From assembly GCF_003606265.1 (NCBI RefSeq), contig NZ_CP023671.1, positions 1,550,001 through 1,614,000 on the forward strand: a DNA stretch of 64,000 nt. The letters run 5' to 3'. This DNA is from Clostridium septicum (GTDB lineage Bacteria > Bacillota > Clostridia > Clostridiales > Clostridiaceae). Positions 18,770 to 32,336 of this stretch are shown here, in pieces. A program made the position numbers and the translations under genes. Under the pieces are notes generated by a model. The model was not told where the DNA came from, searched no databases, and worked only from the letters and a program-made list of their open reading frames with translations. Positions within the stretch are counted from its first letter, which is position 1. Every line of letters begins with the position of its first letter.

Positions 18770-19054
18770 CAACTTTTTTAAAAAAGTTTTTTTCAAAACA
18801 TTCAAGTGATTTTTTGTCCTTAGCTGTTCCGCTAAGTACATGATTTATAATACTCCCTATCCCCTATTAATTCATATGTAAACCTAGGTGTAATGAAAAT
18901 TTATCTTTAATATATCTACATTATTCTATCTTTTACTCTGTTTTTTATCTATTGATACACCTGGAAGGGTTATCTTATTTCTATTTAATTATCTGAATTT
19001 TAATTTGATTTTAATTATATAAATAACTCTTCCAATCTTAATTATCATTTTAAA

Positions 19055-19804
19055 TTAATTCTTATTACAATATATATCTATTGCTTCTTTAATGAAATTA
19101 GCTAAACCTTTTTTGTATTTGTCATAAAATTTAATGAACCTCTCATCTGTAACATATAATTCTCCAAGCCCTCTATATATCTCTATAGTACATTGATAAA
19201 AATTACTAGTTATATGGTTTCTATATTCTTCAATTAAATTTTGCACCTCTTCACAGCTTGGGTTACTATCCATAAGCTTTGCTAAGGAATTAAATATTTC
19301 GTCTGCATTATCCTGAATTTTCTTCCAATCATCTTTATTATATTTATTAGTTTTTTTATTGCACTCATCTACTATTTTTTTAGGATACTTTTCTCTTACC
19401 TCTTTCTCATATTTCTTTTTAAATTCTTCTATTTCTTTCATATTAAACACCTTAAACCTTTCATTATAATCTAAACTATTATTAGAATTAGATAAAATAT
19501 CTGATATTGAATTAATTATTTCATCTAAGCGATTACTTTTTCTTAATAAAAGTTCTTTTTGAATTTTTAGTACCTCTACCTTATCAAAATTAGGATTATT
19601 TACTATATTTTTTATTTCATTTAGTGAAAAGCTCAACTCTTTAAAGAATAATATTTGATGTAGTCTTTCAATATCATCCTTCGAATAAACTCTATATCCT
19701 GATTTATTAATAAAATTAGGTTTTAATAAATTAATTTCATCATAATAATGCAGTGTTCTTACACTTATTCCTGCCATGGTTGCAACCTCTTTTATTTTAT
19801 ACAA
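19055..19804 (-). CDS. MerR-family regulator with TipAS-like ligand domain
   Basis: Transcription activator that reshapes promoters with long spacers when its sensor domain binds a ligand. Residues 1-70 are a MerR winged helix (IKEVATMAGISVRTLHYYDE), ~75-120 the dimer coiled coil, ~130-249 a helical TipAS-type domain ending in TDERFIKFYDKYKKGLANF. TipAS proteins sense thiopeptide-like and other cyclic compounds; the ligand here is unknown. The start is TTG with a GAGGTGA site. No obvious transport or resistance target lies next to it. Its own promoter carries a classic MerR operator, so it probably controls itself. Confidence 0.87.
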   Translation of the reverse strand: MYKIKEVATMAGISVRTLHYYDEINLLKPNFINKSGYRVYSKDDIERLHQILFFKELSFSLNEIKNIVNNPNFDKVEVLKIQKELLLRKSNRLDEIINSISDILSNSNNSLDYNERFKVFNMKEIEEFKKKYEKEVREKYPKKIVDECNKKTNKYNKDDWKKIQDNADEIFNSLAKLMDSNPSCEEVQNLIEEYRNHITSNFYQCTIEIYRGLGELYVTDERFIKFYDKYKKGLANFIKEAIDIYCNKN

Positions 19805-19824
19805 ACCTAATCACCTCAAATATT

Positions 19825-19855
19825 AGTTTAGACTATAACGTAAAGTAATAGTCAA
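19825..19855 (-). promoter_or_regulatory. MerR-type promoter/operator
   Basis: TTGACT (19850-19855) and TAAACT (19825-19830) are separated by 19 bases, the overlong spacer typical of MerR targets. A dyad with GACTAT / ATAGTC arms (19,831-19,853) fills the spacer. The predicted leader before the TTG start is very short. Confidence 0.8.
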
Positions 19856-19868
19856 TATAGTTTTCAAA

Positions 19869-19907
19869 TAAAAAAAGAGTTTTGTTCATTGAAACAAAAC
19901 TCAAAAA
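19869..19907 (-). terminator. Terminator of the second glycogen cluster
   Basis: GAGTTTTGTTTC / AACAAAACTC hairpin followed by seven T read leftwards, after glgD. Confidence 0.88.
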
Positions 19908-19924
19908 TACTAAAGTTAATATTA

Positions 19925-21034
19925 TTAAAAAATTGCTTTTTCTTTTTCTATAGTTATTGGTAAACTACCTTCTCCCCTAATTATATTATCATTACTAATT
20001 ACAATCCCTTTATCAGAAATAACATTATCCATAATAACATTATCTCCTATTACTGTATTTTGCATTATAATACAATTTTTAATTACAGATCCTTTACCAA
20101 TTTTAACTTGCCTACCAATAATGCAGTTTTTAACCGTTCCTTCTATATAAGATCCATTTGCCACTATAGAGTTATTTACTTTACTTCCATCTGTATATTT
20201 TGTTGGAAACTCATCTTGTACTTTCGTATATATTGGTACATTACTATGAAATAACTCTTTATTAACCTCTTCCTTCAAAAAGTTTAAATTTGCATTAAAA
20301 TATGACTGTATAGAATTTATACACGATAAATATCCACTAAACTCAAAAGCCCCTACCTTTAAATTATCTATATTTAAATGTATAAATTCTTTTACTTTTT
20401 TATATAGTCCGCTTCGTATTCCTTCATAAATTATATCAATAAAAAGATCTGTTTTTAAAATATACATCTCCATATTTACATTAGCATTATTTTCATGCCC
20501 TATATTATTTTCAATTCCAATAACTCTATTTTTATTATTTATATTTAAAATTTCACAATCTATGAAATTATTATTTGCATCACTAATTTTTTTGTACACT
20601 ACTGTTATGTCATTATCTAATCTCTTATGATACTTAATTAAATCATTATAGTTAATATTGCATATCATATATGATGGTGCAATTAAAACATACTCTCTTC
20701 TACTTTTCTTTATAAATTCTATATTACTTTCAAAGTTATGAACATCGTCATAAACAGGATCATCATTTCCAAAATTAAAAACCCTAAGTCCATCCTTCTT
20801 TCTATGAAGATCCCATGGTCTCCCATTAGATAAATGATCTATTAACGAACGTGACTTATTTTTTGTAAAAACCCCTATTGCTTCTATTCCCGAATTAGTC
20901 ATATTTGATAATATAAAGTCTATAATTCTATATCGTCCAGCTATTGGTATAGACGCCAATACTCTATTGCTCACTAAATTCCCCATTTTACTATCATTTT
21001 CATCTAAGTTTATTATGCCTAAACAACTGTTCAT
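19925..21034 (-). CDS. glgD: Glucose-1-phosphate adenylyltransferase, GlgD subunit
   Basis: Second, probably regulatory, subunit of the ADP-glucose pyrophosphorylase of Firmicutes. The 369 residues have a nucleotidyltransferase-like N-terminal half (IAGRYRIIDFILSNMTNSGI near 31-50) and a left-handed beta-helix of hexapeptide repeats in the C-terminal third. The glycine-rich GGGQGSRL-type loop of active GlgC is missing: the N-terminus reads LGIINLDENDSKMG. It would therefore bind nucleotide poorly, as expected for GlgD. It starts 19 bases after glgC with a GGGGGAGAG site, last in the cluster. Confidence 0.93.
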   Translation of the reverse strand: MNSCLGIINLDENDSKMGNLVSNRVLASIPIAGRYRIIDFILSNMTNSGIEAIGVFTKNKSRSLIDHLSNGRPWDLHRKKDGLRVFNFGNDDPVYDDVHNFESNIEFIKKSRREYVLIAPSYMICNINYNDLIKYHKRLDNDITVVYKKISDANNNFIDCEILNINNKNRVIGIENNIGHENNANVNMEMYILKTDLFIDIIYEGIRSGLYKKVKEFIHLNIDNLKVGAFEFSGYLSCINSIQSYFNANLNFLKEEVNKELFHSNVPIYTKVQDEFPTKYTDGSKVNNSIVANGSYIEGTVKNCIIGRQVKIGKGSVIKNCIIMQNTVIGDNVIMDNVISDKGIVISNDNIIRGEGSLPITIEKEKAIF

Positions 21035-21053
21035 GCACTCTCCCCCTTAATTA

Positions 21054-22214
21054 TTATAGTGATTCTGCTGGCTCTAACGTTGTCCCACTACTTAAATCCT
21101 CCTTTGCTGCTATTACTGCTATCTTATTTCCATCTCCAATTACACATTCTTTTCTTATTATTGCATTACTCCCGATTATGGCTTTCTCTATTGTCACATT
21201 ATTCCCTATCTTAGTATCAGGCATAATTACCGAATTTCTAATTACAGTATTCTTTCCTACATAAACCCCTTGAAACAATACTGAATTTTCTACAGTTCCA
21301 TAAACTGTGCATCCCTCTACTATTAAAGAATTTTTAACAGCTGCATCCTTTCCTATATATTGAGCTGGCCTAACAGGATTATTAGAATATATTTTCCAAT
21401 CATTATTATAAAGATTTAGGTCATTATATCTTTTTAATAGATCCATATTAGCTTCCCATAAACTTGTTATTGTACCAACATCCTTCCAATAACCTTTAAA
21501 AGGATAGGCAACTAATCTCTTGCCTTTCATTAACATCCTAGGTATTATGTTCTTTCCAAAATCATTACTTGATTCTAAATCTTTCTCATCTTCTTTTAAA
21601 AATTTCTTTAAAACCTTCCATTTAAATATATATATTCCCATAGATGCATTTGTACTTTTAGGGTTTTCTGGTTTCTCTTCAAACTCATATATTGATAGAT
21701 CATCTCTAGTATTCATTATTCCAAACCTACTTGCCTCTTCTAATGGAACATCTATAACTGCAATAGTAGCATCTGCTTCCTTAGATTTATGAAATTCTAA
21801 CATTTTATCATAGTTCATTTTATAAATATGGTCTCCTGATAATATTAAAACGTACTCAGGATCATATCTGTCTACATATTCAATATTTTGATATATGGCA
21901 TTAGCAGTTCCCTTGTACCACATACCACCTTTTTCATGTTGATATGGAGGTAATATATTAACTCCGCCATCTCTTCTGTCTAAATCCCAAGGCGCACCAA
22001 TACCTATGTGTTCATTTAAATCTAGAGGTTTGTACTGTGTCAATACTCCAACTGTGTATATTCCAGAATTAGAACAATTGCTTAATGGAAAATCTATAAT
22101 TCTATACTTACCACCAAAAGGCACAGCTGGTTTTGCCAATCTTTTAGTAAGTACTCCTAATCTCGATCCTTGTCCACCAGCAAGAATCATGGCAACAATT
22201 TCCTTTCTACACAT
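21054..22214 (-). CDS. glgC: Glucose-1-phosphate adenylyltransferase, catalytic subunit
   Basis: Makes ADP-glucose from glucose-1-phosphate and ATP, the committed step of bacterial glycogen synthesis. The loop [16 protein letters not shown] opens the protein, followed by [18 protein letters not shown]; a hexapeptide beta-helix ends it. I set the start at the ATG giving [10 protein letters not shown] (386 residues): the GGGAGG site lies 15 bases upstream, rather far, but the alternative ATG ten codons earlier has no site and places that GGGAGG inside the gene. Three degenerate ~23-base tandem repeats lie just upstream (22,244-22,305). Confidence 0.93.
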   Translation of the reverse strand: MCRKEIVAMILAGGQGSRLGVLTKRLAKPAVPFGGKYRIIDFPLSNCSNSGIYTVGVLTQYKPLDLNEHIGIGAPWDLDRRDGGVNILPPYQHEKGGMWYKGTANAIYQNIEYVDRYDPEYVLILSGDHIYKMNYDKMLEFHKSKEADATIAVIDVPLEEASRFGIMNTRDDLSIYEFEEKPENPKSTNASMGIYIFKWKVLKKFLKEDEKDLESSNDFGKNIIPRMLMKGKRLVAYPFKGYWKDVGTITSLWEANMDLLKRYNDLNLYNNDWKIYSNNPVRPAQYIGKDAAVKNSLIVEGCTVYGTVENSVLFQGVYVGKNTVIRNSVIMPDTKIGNNVTIEKAIIGSNAIIRKECVIGDGNKIAVIAAKEDLSSGTTLEPAESL

Positions 22215-22364
22215 AATACTTCTATTATCCCTCCCTAAATTCATATAAATAATTTCTTTATATTCATATAAATATTTTCTTTATATTCATAAATCTCTTC
22301 TTTATATACCTATGTAAATACACTTCAATATATGTTAAGTATATTTGTAATTATTATTTTTTAT

Positions 22365-22406
22365 TTAAATAAAGGAGCACTTGTCTAAATAAACTAATGC
22401 TCCTTA
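22365..22406 (-). terminator. Hairpin after glgP
   Basis: AAGGAGCA / TGCTCCTT arms with a T-rich tail read leftwards, between glgP and glgC. It may end some transcripts after glgP; glgC-glgD could then have their own promoter within 22,215-22,360. Confidence 0.55.
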
Positions 22407-22419
22407 AAATTGCTAACTT

Positions 22420-24855
22420 CTATAAATTTTTATAAATAACATCTGATCCCCAAATACCAGTTGCATATTCTTTTATTGTTCTATCTGATGAAAATATACC
22501 TGAATGTGCTATATTTACTCCACATATCTTTTGCCAGTTATACATATCATTATATAAATTATCTACCCTTTCTTGAGCTCTTATATAAGCATCAAAATCT
22601 TTTAATACAAAGAACTCATCATTATAATTTAATAAACTTTGATATATTACTCTAAACTTTTCTCTATCACTGGAGTAGGTTCCATCGATTAAACTATCCA
22701 TCACTCTCTTTACTCGTACATCGCTATTATATATATCCCATGAACAATATCCACCATTTTTATAGTAATCTAAAACTTCATCTGCTGTTAAGCCAAATAT
22801 TACAATATTCTTTTCTTTTACTTCATCTTTAATTTCAATATTAGCTCCATCTAATGTAGCTATTGTAATTGCACCATTCATCATAAATTTCATATTAGAT
22901 GTTCCTGATGCTTCTTTTGTTGTAGTTGAAATTTGTTCACTCAAATCTGTAGCTGGAATTATTTTTTCTGCTAAAGATACCCTATAATTATCTAACATTA
23001 ATACTTGTATTTTTTTATTTACTCTTGAATCATTATTAACTTTATCTGCAATTGCATTTATAAGCTCAATTATATTTTTAGCTAAAATATACCCTGGTGC
23101 AGCCTTTCCTGCAAAAATAAATGTTCTTGGTTTAATATTTAGATTAGGATTATCTATTAATCTATTATATAAATCCATTACTCTTAAACAATTTAAAGTC
23201 TGCCTCTTATAGGCATGAATTCTTTTTACTTGAACATCAAATATTGAATTTGGATCTACAATAATTCCTTTTGTCTTATATATTTCTTTGGCTAAGTCTT
23301 TTTTATTTTCTAATTTTATACTATCTAGTCTTTCTAAAATATTTCTATCGCTTAAATATCTTTCGAAATTTTCCAAATCCATTGGGTGCTTTATAAAACT
23401 ATCCCCTATTGTGTCCTTTAATAAATTTGTTAAATTAGGATTACATTTTAATAGCCACCTTCTATGAGTTATTCCATTAGTTTTGTTATTAAACTTTTTA
23501 GGATATAAATAATAGAAATCTGACATCTCCTTTTTCTTAAGTATTTCCGTGTGTAGCTTAGCTACACCATTTACGCTATGACTACTAACTATAGCAAGGT
23601 TAGCCATTCTTACATATCCATCCCCAATGATAGCCATTCTGGATATTTTTTCCCACTGACCTATATACTTATTCCAAAGCTCTTTACAATACCTTTCGTT
23701 TATTTCTTTAACTATCATATATATTCTAGGAAGTAATTTTTTAAACATATCTATTGGCCACTTTTCAAGAGCTTCAGCTAATATAGTATGATTTGTATAT
23801 GAATTTACATTTTGAGTTATTCTCCAAGCTGTCTCCCAAGGTAATCCTTCTTCATCTATTAATATTCTCATAAGTTCTGGAATAGCTAAAGTTGGATGAG
23901 TATCATTTATATGAATTGCTATTTTTTCATCAAGCTCTAATATATTTCCGCCATGTTTTTTGTAATGCCTTATAATACTTTGAAGTCCCGCAGATACAAA
24001 GAAATATTGTTGTTTTAATCTAAGCATTTTGCCTTCATAAAAAGAATCTTCTGGATATAACACAAGAGAAATTGATTCTACTGAATTTTTGTACTCAATA
24101 GCCTTTAAAAAATCTCCTCTACTAAAAGATGAAAAATCAAATTCATTAGACACAGGTTCTGCACTCCATAATCTTAAAGTATTTACAACTTCATTTTCAT
24201 ACCCTACTATAGGCGTATCATAAGGAACAGCTAATACTGGCTCATAATTAACATGATTAAATGCTAATTTTCCATTTACAGTCTCTACTTTCACTTCTCC
24301 TCCAAATTTAACAATTTCCGATTTATCACTTTTCTTTATTTCCCATACATTACCCTCTCTAAGCCAATTATCCGGTACTTCTACTTGCTTTCCATCAATT
24401 ATTTTTTGTTCGAAAAATCCATACTTATATCTTATACCACAACCATGTCCCGCAATATTTAACGATGCCATAGAATCTAAAAAGCATGCTGCCAATCGCC
24501 CTAATCCCCCATTCCCTAACCCTTGATCTTGTTCTAAATTCTCTAATTCTTCTAAATCTACATTAAGCTCATTTAATGCTTCTTTGCACATATCTCTTAT
24601 ACCTAGATTTAAAAGAGCATTTCCTAACAATCTCCCAAGTAAAAACTCCATTGAAAGATAATAGACCTGTTTTTCACCAGTTTTATTATATTTCTTATTT
24701 GTTCTTATCCAAGCTTTAGTTACATAGTCTCTAACTAAACTACCTAGAGCCTCATATTTTTGAAGATTACTTCCTTCTTCAAGCTCCTTACCATGTAACT
24801 CCAAAAATTTCTTTTTATAATCTGCTTTTAAAGATTTCTTATCTATATCTAGCAT
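22420..24855 (-). CDS. glgP: Glycogen/maltodextrin phosphorylase
   Basis: Releases glucose-1-phosphate from the ends of alpha-1,4-glucans with inorganic phosphate; GT35 family, pyridoxal phosphate enzyme. The 811 residues match full length. The cofactor lysine is Lys656 in EASGTSNMKFMMNGA. The N-terminal MEFLLGRLLGNALLNLG and the GNGGLGRLAACFLDS active-site loop are also typical. It follows glgA by 32 bases with a GAGGAGGG site, so breakdown and synthesis genes are expressed together. Confidence 0.96.
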   Translation of the reverse strand: MLDIDKKSLKADYKKKFLELHGKELEEGSNLQKYEALGSLVRDYVTKAWIRTNKKYNKTGEKQVYYLSMEFLLGRLLGNALLNLGIRDMCKEALNELNVDLEELENLEQDQGLGNGGLGRLAACFLDSMASLNIAGHGCGIRYKYGFFEQKIIDGKQVEVPDNWLREGNVWEIKKSDKSEIVKFGGEVKVETVNGKLAFNHVNYEPVLAVPYDTPIVGYENEVVNTLRLWSAEPVSNEFDFSSFSRGDFLKAIEYKNSVESISLVLYPEDSFYEGKMLRLKQQYFFVSAGLQSIIRHYKKHGGNILELDEKIAIHINDTHPTLAIPELMRILIDEEGLPWETAWRITQNVNSYTNHTILAEALEKWPIDMFKKLLPRIYMIVKEINERYCKELWNKYIGQWEKISRMAIIGDGYVRMANLAIVSSHSVNGVAKLHTEILKKKEMSDFYYLYPKKFNNKTNGITHRRWLLKCNPNLTNLLKDTIGDSFIKHPMDLENFERYLSDRNILERLDSIKLENKKDLAKEIYKTKGIIVDPNSIFDVQVKRIHAYKRQTLNCLRVMDLYNRLIDNPNLNIKPRTFIFAGKAAPGYILAKNIIELINAIADKVNNDSRVNKKIQVLMLDNYRVSLAEKIIPATDLSEQISTTTKEASGTSNMKFMMNGAITIATLDGANIEIKDEVKEKNIVIFGLTADEVLDYYKNGGYCSWDIYNSDVRVKRVMDSLIDGTYSSDREKFRVIYQSLLNYNDEFFVLKDFDAYIRAQERVDNLYNDMYNWQKICGVNIAHSGIFSSDRTIKEYATGIWGSDVIYKNL

Positions 24856-24887
24856 AAACCCTCCTCCTACTAATAGCTGTATTATAT

Positions 24888-26321
24888 CTATCTACCAATT
24901 ACTTCACCATATAATCTTCTATATTCATTTGCTGATTTTTCCCAACTATTATCAGATCTCATTGCTTGTGCAATTAAGGAATTCCAAGTATTTTTATCCT
25001 TATATATCTCTAATGCATATTCTGTTACTTCCATAAGCTCATTTCCTAGATAATTAACAAAACCAAACCCATTCCCTACTCCATTATATTTATTGTAAGG
25101 CTTTATTGTGTCTCTTAATCCACCAGTTTCTCTAACTATTGGTAATGTTCCATATCGTAATGCTATAAGCTGTCCTAAACCACATGGCTCAAATAGAGAA
25201 GGCATCAAAAATAAATCTGATCCAGCATATATTTTGTGTGCCAAAGAGTTATCAAAATTTATATTTACAGAAACTTTATCATGATATCTATAATTAAAAT
25301 TTCTAAATGTTTCTTCATATAAATAATCTCCAGTTCCTAAAATAACTACTTGTATATCTCTTTGCAATAACCTATCTAATATGTTTATTATTAAATCACA
25401 ACCTTTTTGGTGAGTAAGCCTAGTTACCATACCAATCATTGGTATATCTCTATTTACTGGTAATCCAAGTTGCCTTTGCAACTTTTCCTTATTTATAACC
25501 TTATTATCAATTTCAGACTCTGAATATGTTTTACATATGAATTTATCATTCTTAGGATTATATTCTTCATAATCAATACCATTTATTATTCCCTTCAGAG
25601 CATAACTTCGCTCTTTTAAAAGTCCTTCTAAACCTTCACCATATTCTCTAGTTTGTATTTCCCAAGCATAAGTTTCACTTACTGTTAATATTTGATCTGA
25701 ATAATTTATTCCACCTTTTAAAAAACTTACTCCACCATCCAATTCCAAACTTCCATTTAAAAATGGTTCATAGTCATAGCCAAATAACTCTGGTAAAATC
25801 TTTGGCGACATAACTCCCTTAAAAAGTAAGTTGTGTATAGAAAAGAATATTTTTATATTTTTATAAAACTCTCTTTTTTGATATTCCAATTTATATAAAA
25901 CTGGTATCATCCCTGTTTGCCAATCATTGCAATGAATTACATCTGGTTTCCAATTTAATTGGTTAATAGTTTCTAAAACTGCTCTATTAAAAAAAGCGAA
26001 CCTCTCGCCATCATCATAATGTCCGTATAATTCTTTTCTTTTAAAATAATATTCATTATCTAAAAAATAATAAATTACACCCTTATATTCACATTGAAAT
26101 ACACCACAATATTGATTTCTCCAACCCACTTTAACTCTAAAAGCTTTTATAAACTTTAAACTTTTAACGAAGTTTTCATTAATATATTGATATTTAGGAA
26201 TTATCACTCTTATATCTATGCCTTGATTTTTTAAAGCTTGAGGAAGTGCTCCCATTACATCTCCTAACCCCCCAGTTTTAATAAAAGGATGAGCTTCAGA
26301 GGCTACCATTAATATCTTCAT
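24888..26321 (-). CDS. glgA: Glycogen synthase GlgA, second copy
   Basis: ADP-glucose-dependent GT5 glycogen synthase, 477 residues from the start MKILMVASEAHPF. A longer in-frame reading upstream exists, but only this ATG has a site (AGGAG) at proper distance and family-typical length. The KTGGLGDVMG loop is at 15-24 and the C-terminal PSLFEPCGLGQL donor site is intact. It begins the glgA-glgP-glgC-glgD cluster. The truncated GlgA at 1-1,084 shares long identical blocks such as CNDWQTGMIPVL and LPELFGYDY but differs throughout, so the two are old paralogues, not a fresh duplication. Confidence 0.95.
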   Translation of the reverse strand: MKILMVASEAHPFIKTGGLGDVMGALPQALKNQGIDIRVIIPKYQYINENFVKSLKFIKAFRVKVGWRNQYCGVFQCEYKGVIYYFLDNEYYFKRKELYGHYDDGERFAFFNRAVLETINQLNWKPDVIHCNDWQTGMIPVLYKLEYQKREFYKNIKIFFSIHNLLFKGVMSPKILPELFGYDYEPFLNGSLELDGGVSFLKGGINYSDQILTVSETYAWEIQTREYGEGLEGLLKERSYALKGIINGIDYEEYNPKNDKFICKTYSESEIDNKVINKEKLQRQLGLPVNRDIPMIGMVTRLTHQKGCDLIINILDRLLQRDIQVVILGTGDYLYEETFRNFNYRYHDKVSVNINFDNSLAHKIYAGSDLFLMPSLFEPCGLGQLIALRYGTLPIVRETGGLRDTIKPYNKYNGVGNGFGFVNYLGNELMEVTEYALEIYKDKNTWNSLIAQAMRSDNSWEKSANEYRRLYGEVIGR

Positions 26322-26539
26322 TTTAACCACTCTCCTACTTAAACTTATTATATTAAAATTTTTATTCATTATCTTTATAATTACATTATTTAAGTCTATT
26401 TGGTATGGTATTAAACTTTTGATATTAGTCCCTTCTTATTTTGTTATCTTATTTAACCATATCTTTCACCTTAAAATTTATAATAAATTCTTACATCTAT
26501 ATTTATGAAAATTTTTCGTTTATATGATAAAAGAAAATA

Positions 26540-26632
26540 AAAAAACTCACAATTATAAAAATAACTGTGAGTTTTTTAAGCTTTTAATAAAAATTAACAC
26601 AAAAAAATAAGAGTCTTAATAGACTCTTATTT
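26540..26632 (-). terminator. Tandem terminators of rRNA operon 3
   Basis: One hairpin (26,602-26,632) nearly repeats the AATAAGAGTC terminator of operon 1; a second (26,540-26,578) has AACTCACA / TGTGAGTT arms and T runs on both sides. The remaining gap to glgA (26,322-26,539) holds no gene and no promoter I could trust. Confidence 0.85.
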
Positions 26633-26636
26633 ACTA

Positions 26637-26753
26637 ACCTGGCAACGTTCTACTCTCCCACACAGTCTCCCGTGCAGTACCATCGACGCTGTAGAGCTTA
26701 ACTTTCCTGTTCGGAATGGGAAGGAGTGTTTCCTCTACGCCATCATCACCAGA
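26637..26753 (-). rRNA. rrf: 5S rRNA, operon 3
   Basis: 117 bases, apparently the same as the operon 2 copy. No tRNA follows; the terminator comes directly after it. Confidence 0.96.
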
Positions 26754-26955
26754 TGGTGTGAAATCCTAAATCTTTGATTTAGATATCGAACCTACTCAGC
26801 TGTGCTGAGTTTCCTTTTCAATAATTAAATCTTAGTTTAGTTCTTACTTTACTTTTTCAGAGAATGTTCTCTGAAAATTGCACATGAATGAGAGCCAAAA
26901 TCTTTGATTTCGTTTCTCGAATTCACTCAGCTCTGCTGAGTTTCATCTTATTGTT

Positions 26956-29860
<2,905 letters not shown>

Positions 29861-30161
29861 ATACGGTTCTCTTTTACAAAGAGTTAATTTACTTTCACAA
29901 AGAATATTATTCTTGGCTTGTTGTCACTTCTCAATTAACTTTCGTTAATCTGAAACTCCTGTTCACATACGCTTTCAGGAGTAAGTTCGAATAACTAAAT
30001 TATAATTTTAGATTCTCACTTAAGTTGTTTTTAATTCATGTGCAATTTTCAAAGAACAAAAATTTTGAAGGCTTTTGGTCCTTCAAAATTGAACAGAAGT
30101 TAAGATACCATATCTTTTGAGTTATTACTAGTTAATCATCTTGTTAACTAGATTTCTCCAT

Positions 30162-31678
<1,517 letters not shown>

Positions 31679-31808
31679 AAGTTTAATCTGTTGCTCAAAT
31701 TACTTTGAGTCTTTTAAGACTCTCAAAAGAATTGCTGGTTATTACTTAACTTTTATTCTGTTCAATTTTCAAAGACCATTTTCTTCGTCGCCCTCAAGCG
31801 ACTCATTT

Positions 31809-31837
31809 ATCTTATCATGTCTGTCGAAGTTTGTCAA
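31809..31837 (-). promoter_or_regulatory. rRNA operon 3 promoter P2
   Basis: TTGACA (31,832-31,837), 17 bases, TAAGAT (31,809-31,814). The hexamers equal those of operons 1 and 2 but the spacer sequence is different. Confidence 0.85.
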
Positions 31838-31903
31838 TTAGTTTTTAAAACTTTTTTAAAACTTCTCACATCGCATTAATGTTTTGCATCAGCGACGTGT
31901 TTT

Positions 31904-31933
31904 ATCTTAACATAATATCTTATGAAATTACAA
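31904..31933 (-). promoter_or_regulatory. rRNA operon 3 promoter P1 (candidate)
   Basis: TTGTAA (31,928-31,933), 18 bases, TAAGAT (31,904-31,909), then an early transcript with CGTCGC as after P2. The rest of the ~350-base stretch to the nagE terminator shows no gene. Confidence 0.5.
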
Positions 31934-32284
31934 CAAATTACTGCATTCTATTAAATTTATGCTTATATTTCTCTAAGTATCTCTATATTACTATATAATT
32001 CTTATATTGATACACCTGGCAAAGTATTCTTTTTATATTCCTATACTTACTATATATAATGTATTATAACTATAATTTTAATAACTAATTACTTTAATCA
32101 TACTTTAAAATAGAGTGGACAATATAACTTTATAACTATAATTCTCTCCTCCTACATTATCTCTAGTCTTTCTAATAACATTTATAACAAAATATTTGAA
32201 CTTTATTTTTAGCCAATTTACTTAGTTTTAAAATCATAATTAAGTTATATGTAATTTAACTATTTTTATATAAGTTACTAAAGA

Positions 32285-32328
32285 ATAAAAAAATATGACG
32301 CCTTTAAATATGGCATCATATTTTTTAT
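32285..32328 (-). terminator. Terminator of nagE
   Basis: ATGATGCC / GGCGTCAT arms with one G-U-type pair and a run of T read leftwards, just after the nagE stop. Confidence 0.85.
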
Positions 32329-32336
32329 TTATTATA

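Noticed and set aside
20060-22248. Plus-strand frames opposite glgD and glgC (for example 21,520-21,792)
   Set aside because: Low-complexity shadows of the real coding strand without ribosome sites.
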